From the NCBI RefSeq assembly GCF_008369935.1, contig NZ_VTUZ01000008.1, positions 186,001-250,000 of the forward strand: a stretch of DNA of 64,000 nt. The letters are read 5' to 3'. The notes below the pieces were generated by a model. It made no database searches and was not told the DNA's origin. It saw nothing but the letters and a program-made list of their open reading frames with translations. This document shows positions 53,215 through 60,955 of this stretch, piece after piece (the first letter of the stretch is position 1; each line of letters starts with the position of its first letter). Both the position numbers and the translations under genes were made by a program. The DNA comes from Paraburkholderia panacisoli (GTDB lineage Bacteria; Pseudomonadota; Gammaproteobacteria; Burkholderiales; Burkholderiaceae).

Positions 53215-54165
53215 TCAGATCTGTAGAACGTATTCAGGTACCGGATGCAGGTCGCAATTGCGGCCTGCCTTCGCCAGTTGCCCCGGCACGTCGTGGCCGA
53301 GCAAACCGGGCAAGCCGCGCGACAGCGCGATGAGCTTTTCCAGATCGATCGCGGTGGGGATGCCCATCTCGTCGCACAGATTCACGAGGTCTTCCGTGCA
53401 GATGTTGCCGGATGCGCCCGGCGCGAACGGGCAGCCGCCCAAGCCGCCCAGCGCCGCATCGAAGCGGCGCGCGCCGGCTTCGTAGGCGGCCAGCACGTTG
53501 GCGAGGCCCAGCCCGCGCGTGTTGTGAAAGTGCAGCGTGAGCGCCTCGGCCGGCAAGCGTTCGAGCACGCGCGTCACCAGCCGCGCCACCTGGCGCGGGC
53601 TTGCCATGCCGGTCGTGTCGGCGAGCGTGACGCCCTCGATGCCCATCTCGCGATACGTATCGACAATGCCGACCACACGGTCTTCGTTGATGCGCCCTTC
53701 GAACGGACAGCCGAACGCGGTCGCCACCGTCGCGTTCAGCAGCACGCCCGAACCCTTGACGTGCCGCACGATGTCGTCGAACGCCAGCAGCGAGGACTCG
53801 CAACTCATGCGCATGTTGGCGCGGTTGTGGGTCTGGCTCGCGGACATCACGAGGTTCAGTTCGTCGGCGTGCGCGGCGAGTGCGCGCTCGGCGCCCTTCA
53901 GGTTCGGCACCAGCGCGACGTAGATCACGCCGGGGTGGCGCTCGATCTGCTGGAACACGGCCTCGCCGTCGCGCAATGCCGGAATCGCTTTCGGCGACAC
54001 GAACGAGCCGGCCTCGATACGCGTGAAACCCGCGGTGGATAGCGCGTCGATCAGCGCGATCTTGTCGGCGGTCTCGACCCACGTAGGTTCGATCTGCAAG
54101 CCGTCGCGCGGGGACACTTCCTGCACGATCAGTTTGTCGGATGGGGTGTCGTTGACGGCGCTCAT
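53215..54165 (-). CDS. Hydroxymethylglutaryl-CoA lyase family protein
   Basis: 316 residues of the HMGL-like TIM barrel. VQEVSPRDGLQIEP has the catalytic Arg/Asp, LHFHNTRGLGLANVLAAYEAG the metal-binding HxH, and GLGGCPFAPGASGNICTEDL the conserved active-site Cys. Family members cleave HMG-CoA, citramalyl-CoA or related 3-hydroxyacyl-CoAs to acetyl- or acetoacetyl-type products and pyruvate. The ATG at 54165 overlaps the CoA-transferase stop (ATGA), so the two are translationally coupled. The substrate is probably the CoA ester made by that enzyme. Confidence 0.87.
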   Translation of the reverse strand: MSAVNDTPSDKLIVQEVSPRDGLQIEPTWVETADKIALIDALSTAGFTRIEAGSFVSPKAIPALRDGEAVFQQIERHPGVIYVALVPNLKGAERALAAHADELNLVMSASQTHNRANMRMSCESSLLAFDDIVRHVKGSGVLLNATVATAFGCPFEGRINEDRVVGIVDTYREMGIEGVTLADTTGMASPRQVARLVTRVLERLPAEALTLHFHNTRGLGLANVLAAYEAGARRFDAALGGLGGCPFAPGASGNICTEDLVNLCDEMGIPTAIDLEKLIALSRGLPGLLGHDVPGQLAKAGRNCDLHPVPEYVLQI

Positions 54166-55355
54166 TGCACGGCTCCTTCGCGGCGCAGCCGCTCGATGTC
54201 TTCGTTGGCGAATCCGAGTTCGGCTAGCACGCTGCCGGTGTGCTCGCCGAGCGACGGCCCTTGCCAGCGCACTTCGCCCGGCGTGTCCGAAAGCTTCGGC
54301 ACGATGCCCGGCATCTTCACCGACGCGCCGCCCGGCAATTGCGCTTGCAGCAACATATCGCGCGCCTGGTAGTGCGGATCGGCGACGATATCGGCCACCG
54401 AATAGATGCGGCCCGCCGGCACCTCGGCGCGTTCGAGCGCGGCCAGCACTTCGTCGATTGCGTGATGCGAGGTCCATGCGCTGATCGCCTGATCGAGCAG
54501 CGCGCAGTGCTTCACGCGGCCGTCGTTGTGCGCGAGCGCGGGGTCGTCGGCGAGATCGGGGCGGCCAATCAGATACATGAGGCGCTTGAAGATCGGATCG
54601 CTGTTGCCAGCGATCACGACATAGCCGTCGTCTTCGGTGCGATACGTGTTCGACGGCGCAATGCCCGGCAACGCGCCGCCGCTGCGCTCGCGCACATGGC
54701 CGAGCAGATCGTATTCCGGCACGAGGCTTTCCATCAGATTGAACACGCTCTCGACCAGCGACACGTCGACCACCTGGCCTTCGCCCTGGCCCGTCTTCAC
54801 GCGCAGCAGCGACATCAGCGCGCCGATCACGCCATGCAGCGAAGCGAGCGAATCGCCGAGACTCACGCCGACGCGCGCCGGCGCGCCGTCCACTTCGCCG
54901 GTCGTATAGCGGATCCCGCCCATCGCTTCGCCGATCGCGCCGAAGCCCGGCCGGTCGCGATACGGGCCGGACTGGCCATAGCCGGAGATGCGGACCATCG
55001 TCAGTTTGGGGTTGATCGCGTGCAGCACGTCCCAGCCGAGGCCGAGCTTTTCGAGCGCGCCGGGACGCAGATTTTCGATCACCACGTCGGCTTCGGCGGC
55101 GAGCCGCTTGACGATTTCGACGCCGTCAGCGGACTTCAGATTCACGCACACGGACTTCTTGTTGCGCGACTGCAGATACCACCAGAGCGAGGTGCCTTCG
55201 TGCAGCTTGCGCCATTTGCGAAGGGGGTCGCCGGTTTCGGGCGCTTCGATCTTGACGACGTCGGCGCCGAACTCGGCCATGAGGCGCGCGGCAAACGGCG
55301 CGGCGATGAGGGTTCCGATCTCGACGACGCGAATACCCTGAAGGGGTCCACCCAT
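54162..55355 (-). CDS. CaiB/BaiF (class III) CoA-transferase
   Basis: 397 residues. GIRVVEIGTLIAAPFAARLMAEFGADVVKIE is the family start; NKKSVCVNLKSADGVEI and VVIENLRPGALEKLGLG follow, the catalytic Asp normally lying in the middle part after the glycine-rich YGQSGPYRDRPG region. It transfers CoA from a donor such as succinyl-CoA to a carboxylic acid. It heads the operon with the HMGL-like lyase and MFS transporter. Confidence 0.88.
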   Translation of the reverse strand: MGGPLQGIRVVEIGTLIAAPFAARLMAEFGADVVKIEAPETGDPLRKWRKLHEGTSLWWYLQSRNKKSVCVNLKSADGVEIVKRLAAEADVVIENLRPGALEKLGLGWDVLHAINPKLTMVRISGYGQSGPYRDRPGFGAIGEAMGGIRYTTGEVDGAPARVGVSLGDSLASLHGVIGALMSLLRVKTGQGEGQVVDVSLVESVFNLMESLVPEYDLLGHVRERSGGALPGIAPSNTYRTEDDGYVVIAGNSDPIFKRLMYLIGRPDLADDPALAHNDGRVKHCALLDQAISAWTSHHAIDEVLAALERAEVPAGRIYSVADIVADPHYQARDMLLQAQLPGGASVKMPGIVPKLSDTPGEVRWQGPSLGEHTGSVLAELGFANEDIERLRREGAVQ

Positions 55356-55460
55356 GATGCTGTCTCCGAAGCTGGTTTCGTGTTGGGAGACAGCTTAGGA
55401 GCGGCGCGGCGGCGGCGTCCAACCGCAATTCGCCAACGACCGTTCGCGAACGGCGAACGC

Positions 55461-56432
55461 TCAGCGCCTGGCGGCGGCCGGCGGGGCTTGGGGGGATGCG
55501 TTGGCGGCTTCGGCGGCTTCCGCTGCCTCGATCGAACGCAGGTGGTCGAACAGCAGGCGGCTCACCGGCGAAAGCGCATCGACGTCGCGCACCACCAGCA
55601 CGAGGCTGCGCTCGGACCAATCGTCCTCGAGCGGCGTGCCGACCAGTCCGAGCGGCGCACCCAGCAGCTGAAACACCTTGCGCGGCAGCACGCCGACACC
55701 CATGCCGGCTTGCACCATCCGGCACACCGCGTCGAAACCCGGCACATGGATGCGCAAGCGCAGCGGCTTGCCGGCCTGGCGCGCGGCGAGGTGAGTGCGA
55801 GCGTTGATCGAACTCGCGGCATGCAGGCCGACGTGATCGCCGTCCAGGGTTTCGGCGAAGGCGATACTGGCGCGCCCCGCCAACGGATGATCGTCGCGCA
55901 TCACGAGCACCAGCGAGTCGTGCCGGTAGTGCGTGACGTGCAGGTCGTGTGTGTCGGCGTCGCCGGAACAGATGCCGAGATCGACGAGGCTATCGTCGAC
56001 GGCTTCGACCACGCCGCCGCTCGGCCGCTCTTCGAGGTCGAGCTTGACGCGCTCGTGCTGCAACTGGAACGCGCGCAAATCCTCAGGTAGAAATTCGACG
56101 ATCGCCGACAGATTGGCCATCATTCGCACGTAGCCGCGCACGCCGCTTGCATGGCCGGCCAGTTCAATGCCGATGTTCTCGATGTCGCGCATCACGCGCC
56201 GCGCGTGATGCAGCAGCGTTTCACCGGCCGGCGTCAGCGTCATGCCGCGCGCATTGCGCTGAAACAGCGTCGCGCCGACCGCCTGTTCGAGTTCGAGCAG
56301 ACGCTTGCTCGCGGCGGACACGGCAATCGCCTCGCGCTCGGCGGCACGCGTGAGCGTGCCTTCTTCGTAGACGGCGAGAAAGAGCTGGAGCGTGGTGAGG
56401 TCGAGCCTTCGGAGAAGGTTTTTGATTACCAT
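55461..56432 (-). CDS. LysR-family regulator of the CoA operon
   Basis: 323 residues. The helix-turn-helix has LRRLDLTTLQLFLAVYEEGTLTRAAEREAIAVSAASKRLLELEQAVG, the LysR start; the effector domain follows with DLGICSGDADTHDL. It lies upstream of and on the same strand as the CoA-transferase operon, 105 bases away, which is less common than the divergent layout but still consistent with control of that operon. The C-terminus is Ala-rich (EAAEAAEAANASPQ). Confidence 0.88.
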   Translation of the reverse strand: MVIKNLLRRLDLTTLQLFLAVYEEGTLTRAAEREAIAVSAASKRLLELEQAVGATLFQRNARGMTLTPAGETLLHHARRVMRDIENIGIELAGHASGVRGYVRMMANLSAIVEFLPEDLRAFQLQHERVKLDLEERPSGGVVEAVDDSLVDLGICSGDADTHDLHVTHYRHDSLVLVMRDDHPLAGRASIAFAETLDGDHVGLHAASSINARTHLAARQAGKPLRLRIHVPGFDAVCRMVQAGMGVGVLPRKVFQLLGAPLGLVGTPLEDDWSERSLVLVVRDVDALSPVSRLLFDHLRSIEAAEAAEAANASPQAPPAAARR

Positions 56433-56501
56433 GGCGGGGCGCCGCGTTGTGTGCGATCCATCTATTCTGACGCCAGATGCGCAAAACTGGGCGACGCCCT
56501 G

Positions 56502-56812
56502 TCAATCGCTCAATCCTTCCACGCCGAGCCGAGAGTCATCGTCCAAAAATTCTCGCGATGGTAATGCGGGTCTTTCAGCGCCAGCACATCCGCCTTCACG
56601 TTGCCGAAGATCGTCTCCGGTTTGTGAATCGTGCCGTGTGCGAGCAGTTCGGAATCGTACTTCAACTGTTCGTGTGCACCGGCCAGCGAGCCGAATAGAA
56701 AGACGCGCCGCGATTGGTAATACAGCAGTCGGGTTCCGGTATCGTGCACGCGTTGCGTGGCCCCAGGCGCCATCATGCTGTCTGGAATCCGAATGCCTGC
56801 GATCATGGTCAT
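56502..56812 (-). pseudogene. Internally deleted HD-domain (cyanamide-hydratase-like) gene remnant
   Basis: A 102-residue open frame. The first half, MIAGIRIPDSMMAPGATQRV and LLYYQSRRVFLFGSLAG, matches the start of HD-domain hydrolases of the cyanamide hydratase type. The second half, HGTIHKPETIFGNVKADVLAL and DPHYHRENFW, matches their C-terminus. The middle that should contain the metal-binding HD core is missing, as if an in-frame internal deletion removed roughly half the gene. It is probably non-functional as a hydrolase. The comparison is from memory. Confidence 0.6.
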
Positions 56813-57038
56813 GTGACGTGCCCCGTGACGGATTCGGATGAACGGGACGCGCTATCCTCGCGACTTCAAACCGCGTTTGGTATGCTGGTCTACGGCGCTC
56901 TTCATGCGGTTCAGGCCGCGCGTCAGATGAAGTCCAGTATTGGTCAACGCGTCGCCACGGACCGCCGATCGCTGCCAAACGCACCGCGTCGACCGCTGCG
57001 ACGCGCGGATTCCGTCCCTCGTCAAAGGAAGTGTTTCG

Positions 57039-58001
57039 ATGCCCACTGTCGCGATCGCGATCTTCCCCGGCGTGCAAGCGCTCGATGTCGCCGGTCCCGT
57101 CGATGTCTTTTCCGAAGCCAACCTGTTCATTGCGCGTGAGCAGCACTACGAGGTCAAACTGCTCAGCGCCGAGTCCGTGCCGCTGCGCGCGTCGAATGGT
57201 ATGACGCTGGTCGCCGACGCCACCTTCGGCGACGCGCGCGAGCCCTTCGATCTCGCGCTGGTCGCGGGCGGCCCCGCGCTCCCCGACAACCACGCGCCCG
57301 ATGCGCGCCTGCTCGACTGGCTGACGAACGTCGCCGCGCGCTGCGGCCGCTACGGCTCGATCTGCACCGGCGCGTTCGCGCTCGGCCACGCGGGCTTGCT
57401 CGACGCGCACAACGTCACGACGCACTGGCAACATGCGGCTCAACTGGCCGCGCAATTTCCACACGCGCGTGTCGATTTCGATCGCATCTATCTACGCGAC
57501 GGGCCACTCGTCACGTCGGCGGGCGTGACGGCCGGCATTGATCTGTCGCTCGCGCTGGTCGCAGCGGATCACGGTCCGCACACCGCGCTGGCCGTCGCCA
57601 AGCGGCTGGTGGTGTTCGCGCAGCGCCAGGGCGGCCAGTCGCAATTCAGCCCCTACCTTACGGCGCCCTCCGACGACACCTCGCCGGTCGCCAAAGTGCA
57701 GGCGCACGTCATGGAACGGATCAGCGAGAGCTTCACCGTGACGCAACTGGCCGATGTCGCGGGCATGAGCGCACGAAACTTCGCGCGCGTGTTCGTGCAG
57801 GAGACAGGCGTGACCCCGCACGAATTCATCGAGCGTGCGCGCGTGGATGCGGCGCGCAAGCTGCTCGAAAGCAGCGGCGCGGCCCTCAAGGCCGTTGCAT
57901 ACGATTGCGGCTTCGGCACCGCGGACCGCATGCGCATCGTGTTCAGCAAGCGGATCGGCGTGACGCCGATGCAGTATCGCGAGCGCTTTCGCTCGACCTG
58001 A
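57039..58001 (+). CDS. GlxA-type transcriptional regulator (GATase1 plus AraC)
   Basis: 320 residues from the ATG at 57039 (AAGGAA upstream). The N-terminal DJ-1/PfpI-like domain has FPGVQALDVAGPVDVF and the nucleophile elbow GSICTGAFALGHAGLLD; the C-terminal AraC domain has FTVTQLADVAGMSARNFARVF and LKAVAYDCGFGTADRMRIVF. Such regulators often respond to nitrogenous or amine metabolites. It is divergent from the HD-domain remnant, which it may once have controlled. Confidence 0.92.
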   Translation: MPTVAIAIFPGVQALDVAGPVDVFSEANLFIAREQHYEVKLLSAESVPLRASNGMTLVADATFGDAREPFDLALVAGGPALPDNHAPDARLLDWLTNVAARCGRYGSICTGAFALGHAGLLDAHNVTTHWQHAAQLAAQFPHARVDFDRIYLRDGPLVTSAGVTAGIDLSLALVAADHGPHTALAVAKRLVVFAQRQGGQSQFSPYLTAPSDDTSPVAKVQAHVMERISESFTVTQLADVAGMSARNFARVFVQETGVTPHEFIERARVDAARKLLESSGAALKAVAYDCGFGTADRMRIVFSKRIGVTPMQYRERFRST

Positions 58002-58102
58002 AAGCGCTGCGCGGGCAAACGTGGATGAGAGCGCCGCTGCGCGCATGAAATGCTGCGTGAGAAAATGACGGCCTTCGCAAGCCAACGCTCACAAGGACCG
58101 AC

Positions 58103-58861
58103 ATGATTTCCACTTCCCCGATTCGCGCGATCGTCACCGGCCACACGCGCGGCCTGGGCGCGGCACTCTCCGAACAACTGCTCGCGCGCAATGTTGCGGT
58201 GCTGGGCTTGTCCCGCTCGCGTCATGCGACGCTCAACACGCGCTTCCCGGCCCAGTTCCAGGAAATCGAACTGGAACTGGCCGACCCCACGCGCGTAGCG
58301 CAATGGATCGCGACCGATGCGCTGCGCTCATTCGTCAGCGGCGCGCAAACGGTCGTGCTGTTCAACAACGCGGGGATGGTGCAGCCCATTGGGCCGATCG
58401 AAGGGCAGGACGCGGCGGCCATCGCGAGCGCGGTGAGCCTGAACGTGGCCACGCCGCTGATGCTAGCAAGCGCGCTCGCCAGCGCCGCCGCCGATGCGAG
58501 CGACCGGCGCATCGTGCACATTTCGAGCGGTGCGGCCCGCAACGCGTACGCTGGCTGGAGCATCTACTGCGCGACGAAGGCCGCGCTCGATCATCACGCG
58601 CACGCCGTCTCGCTCGACGCGAATCGCGCGCTGCGTATTTGCAGTCTCGCGCCGGGCGTGATCGATACGAACATGCAGGCGGAGATTCGCGGCAGCGGCG
58701 AAGAGCAGTTCCCGATGCGCGCGAAATTCGAAGACCTCAAGCGCAACGGGCAGTTGTCGTCGCCGGAACAGTGCGCGGCTCAACTGATCGACTACGCGCT
58801 TGGCGATGCGTTCGGACAGACGCCGGTGGCCGACATTCGCGAGATCGCAAAGCCTGTGTGA
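58103..58861 (+). CDS. Short-chain dehydrogenase (sepiapterin reductase-like)
   Basis: 252 residues. NAD(P) motif VTGHTRGLGAALSEQLL, then LFNNAGMVQPIGPIE, catalytic Ser in IVHISSGAARNAY, and YCATKAALD with the Tyr/Lys pair. The C-terminal region GVIDTNMQAEIRGS and lack of a GG-type end resemble the yeast YueD/sepiapterin reductase-like branch. The ATG at 58103 follows AAGGACCGAC. It lies 101 bases after GlxA on the same strand. The substrate is unknown. Confidence 0.82.
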   Translation: MISTSPIRAIVTGHTRGLGAALSEQLLARNVAVLGLSRSRHATLNTRFPAQFQEIELELADPTRVAQWIATDALRSFVSGAQTVVLFNNAGMVQPIGPIEGQDAAAIASAVSLNVATPLMLASALASAAADASDRRIVHISSGAARNAYAGWSIYCATKAALDHHAHAVSLDANRALRICSLAPGVIDTNMQAEIRGSGEEQFPMRAKFEDLKRNGQLSSPEQCAAQLIDYALGDAFGQTPVADIREIAKPV

Positions 58862-58885
58862 TGGTCGTGGAGGCGCTATCGGCGG

Positions 58886-58906
58886 CTCCCGAAAAGCCTC
58901 ACCTTT
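58886..58906 (+). repeat. Bipartite repeat copy F
   Basis: CTCCCG-AAAAGC-CTCACCTTT, both halves exact. It begins 25 bases after the SDR stop. Confidence 0.8.
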
Positions 58907-58950
58907 GACACGAAGCGGTGCGGGTTCGGCGCAAGGCATCCACCGGATAA

Positions 58951-58971
58951 CTCCCGAAAACGCTCACCTTT
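58951..58971 (+). repeat. Bipartite repeat copy G
   Basis: CTCCCG-AAAACG-CTCACCTTT, both halves exact; 65 bases from the previous copy. Confidence 0.8.
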
Positions 58972-59033
58972 CGAGCTTGGGGGCACAGCGCAAAGGCATG
59001 CTGGGCTTGGCGCAGAAGGTTCGGAATGGGCTA

Positions 59034-59054
59034 CTCCCGCAAACCCTCACCTTT
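59034..59054 (+). repeat. Bipartite repeat copy H
   Basis: CTCCCG-CAAACC-CTCACCTTT, both halves exact; 83 bases from the previous copy. Confidence 0.8.
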
Positions 59055-59337
59055 AGCACTGGCGGGGTAGTCTGCATACCCAGGTAAGAGCTTGCAGGTT
59101 GGCGTGGTTCGCGCGTTGAAGAAAGTGCGCGGGTGATGAGCCGCGCGCAGATGCGGTAGCCGACGCAATCGCGTAACTCGCGTGCGTTGCGCTGTCTGTG
59201 TGCTGGACCACGTTACAGCGGGTCATGTGAGCCGTGAGCAAGCACGTACGTGTGCAAGATCGTCGCCGGCATGTCCGAAGGCGAAGGGTGAGGCGCAACG
59301 AAGCATACGCACTCACGTATCGCTCATCGCGACTACG

Positions 59338-59358
59338 CTCCCGAATGTCCTCACCTTT
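59338..59358 (+). repeat. Bipartite repeat copy I
   Basis: CTCCCG-AATGTC-CTCACCTTT, both halves exact, centre divergent. Confidence 0.75.
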
Positions 59359-59483
59359 TGCGCAAACAGACTGCTGCGCAAGCGCGGCCGCGCTCATTGC
59401 CTCGATCGATTTACCCCTGAAATTAAGGGGTTTCGACAAACATCGCGCCACGCAACCGCACTTTGAAAACGTCTCGCGTGCCA

Positions 59484-59504
59484 CTCCCGAAAACCCTCAC
59501 CTTT
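59484..59504 (+). repeat. Bipartite repeat copy J
   Basis: CTCCCG-AAAACC-CTCACCTTT, the family consensus. It lies 33 bases from the end of the CheY gene. Confidence 0.8.
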
Positions 59505-59536
59505 CCCGTGCCGAGCCGCGCCACGCCTGAGCCCGC

Positions 59537-59902
59537 TTAGCCCGCCAGCTTACGGAACGTTTCCAGCACTGCATCGCCCTTGAACGGCTTGACGATCCAG
59601 CCTTTGACACCCGCCGCCTTGCCGCGCTCCTTCATCGCCGGACTGCTCTCGGTCGTCAGCATGATGACGTTGACGGTCTTGTTCGCCAGCTCGCCGCGAA
59701 TCTTCTCGACCATCGTCAAGCCGTCCATGTTCGGCATGTTGACATCGCTGATCACCAGCTTGATGCCGGGACTGGCCTTCAGTTTGGCGAGACCGTCCTT
59801 GCCGTCCACCGCCGTATCGACATCCAGACCGTTCTTCTTCAGAAAGCCGGCCACTTCGTCGCGCACCGTGCTCGAATCATCCACCACCAGAATTTTCGAC
59901 AT
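59537..59902 (-). CDS. CheY-like single-domain response regulator
   Basis: 121 residues from the ATG at 59902 (AAAGGAAAC upstream). Acidic pair ILVVDDSS, phospho-acceptor Asp in KLVISDVNMPNMDG, Thr in MLTTESSP and Lys in IVKPFKGD are all present, so it should be phosphorylated. It is the last gene of the module encoded leftward from the window's right end and is the likely output or phosphate sink of the CheA-like kinase there. No output domain is attached. Confidence 0.93.
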   Translation of the reverse strand: MSKILVVDDSSTVRDEVAGFLKKNGLDVDTAVDGKDGLAKLKASPGIKLVISDVNMPNMDGLTMVEKIRGELANKTVNVIMLTTESSPAMKERGKAAGVKGWIVKPFKGDAVLETFRKLAG

Positions 59903-59922
59903 GTTGTTTCCTTTGACACTAC

Positions 59923-60894
59923 TCAGAACAGATCCAGTTCGCCTGCCGCGACCATCGCGCCGACATCGCCCGTGACTTCCGTGAAGTCTTCCGGCGACCA
60001 GTTCAGGCTGAACACGAAACGTTGATGCAACCTGACCGCGCGGCCCGACTGCGGGTCTCTCAGCCAGTACATGAAGCACAGTTGCGGATTGCCGCTGCCG
60101 AACGAGATGTACTTATGCTTGTGATTCACCAGCAGCGGCACTTGCACATCACTGCGTTGCCACGCGTGCGCATCGCCGGCATAGCGGTTCTTGAACGAGC
60201 CCCACACGAGGTTCGTCACTTCGCCGAGCACGCTATTCAGATCGCGGAAATCCGCCTCGCCGTCCGGCGCGTTGCCGGTCATCCGGTAACGGTCGAGCAG
60301 TTCAAGAATCGGCGCCTCTTCGGCCTGCATCGTCATGTAGCCCCTGCACCATGCGCTTTCCAGCGGAATCAGGCTGAACACTTCGCCGAAGATGATGCGG
60401 TCGCGCACGATATATGGCGTGTCGCACGTGATGGTTAGATCCTTGAACACGTCGCCGAGAATCGCCTGGGTCATTTCGGCGATGCCGCGCACCAGCGCGT
60501 TCGGATAGTCGAGGCTGAAGATGTATTCATCGATCACGCGGCGCAACGGCGCCATATCGTGCGCGACGTAAGCCGCGCAGATCACGCGACGCAGGCTCTC
60601 AGGCAGGCCGTCCATGCTCGGGTCATGGTCCCGCCGCATGATGATCGGCAACTCGGGACGCACTGCGTTGATCCTGACCGCAAGTTCGGCGCTGGCCTCG
60701 GGCGAGCCGCCATAACTCTCGGCGAACAGAACCGCGCCGAGATCGATGTTCGAGCGCAGTACCGACGGCAAGCGGTTCTTGCCCACTTTCACGCCGACCA
60801 GATGGTTCTCGTCGCAAAATCGCTTCAGCGCTTCTTTGTGCACCGGGCAGTCGTCCAGCACCAGCACCTTGCTGACCGGTTCGTCGAGGTTCAT
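59923..60894 (-). CDS. Pseudo-receiver fused to CheX-type domain
   Basis: 323 residues from the ATG at 60894. The N-terminal ~110 residues have a receiver fold start (KVLVLDDCPVHKEALKRF), but the phospho-acceptor position reads GAVLFAESYGG, with no Asp. The C-terminal part is CheX/CheC-like: FRDLNSVLGEVTNLVWGSF carries the S-x3-E-x2-N motif (Ser221, Glu225, Asn228) of this CheY-phosphatase family. It ends in GELDLF, like the next gene's GELEMF. It may dephosphorylate the neighbouring CheY. Confidence 0.75.
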   Translation of the reverse strand: MNLDEPVSKVLVLDDCPVHKEALKRFCDENHLVGVKVGKNRLPSVLRSNIDLGAVLFAESYGGSPEASAELAVRINAVRPELPIIMRRDHDPSMDGLPESLRRVICAAYVAHDMAPLRRVIDEYIFSLDYPNALVRGIAEMTQAILGDVFKDLTITCDTPYIVRDRIIFGEVFSLIPLESAWCRGYMTMQAEEAPILELLDRYRMTGNAPDGEADFRDLNSVLGEVTNLVWGSFKNRYAGDAHAWQRSDVQVPLLVNHKHKYISFGSGNPQLCFMYWLRDPQSGRAVRLHQRFVFSLNWSPEDFTEVTGDVGAMVAAGELDLF

Positions 60895-60898
60895 TTCG

Positions 60899-60930
60899 CT
60901 TTCCTGCTCATTTTCCTGCTCATTTTCCTG
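60899..60930. repeat. 12-base tandem repeat upstream of the pseudo-receiver gene
   Basis: About three copies of TTTTCCTGCTCA. On the minus strand each unit supplies AGGAAA plus an in-register ATG, making a ten-codon frame (MSRKMSRKAK) whose TGA overlaps the gene's ATG. Confidence 0.65.
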
Positions 60931-60955
60931 ATTACGGCGGCGATCGCTGCCGCGC

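Larger units (their letters stand above)
58862..59536. other. Non-coding array of five bipartite repeats
   Basis: 675 bases between the convergent SDR and CheY genes. It holds copies at 58886, 58951, 59034, 59338 and 59484, all in one orientation. Open frames through it are short and carry the repeat as a recurring peptide, so I do not call them genes. Confidence 0.65.

Noticed and set aside
54240..56090. 616-residue plus-strand frame across the CoA-transferase and LysR genes
   Set aside because: Covers two real minus-strand genes and has no motif of its own.
59182..59466. Small protein genes in the repeat array
   Set aside because: Frames lack ribosome sites, overlap repeat units and resemble no protein.
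58862..59536. Possible CRISPR array
   Set aside because: Units are about 21 bases with a variable centre, spacers range from about 44 to 283 bases and no cas genes are present.
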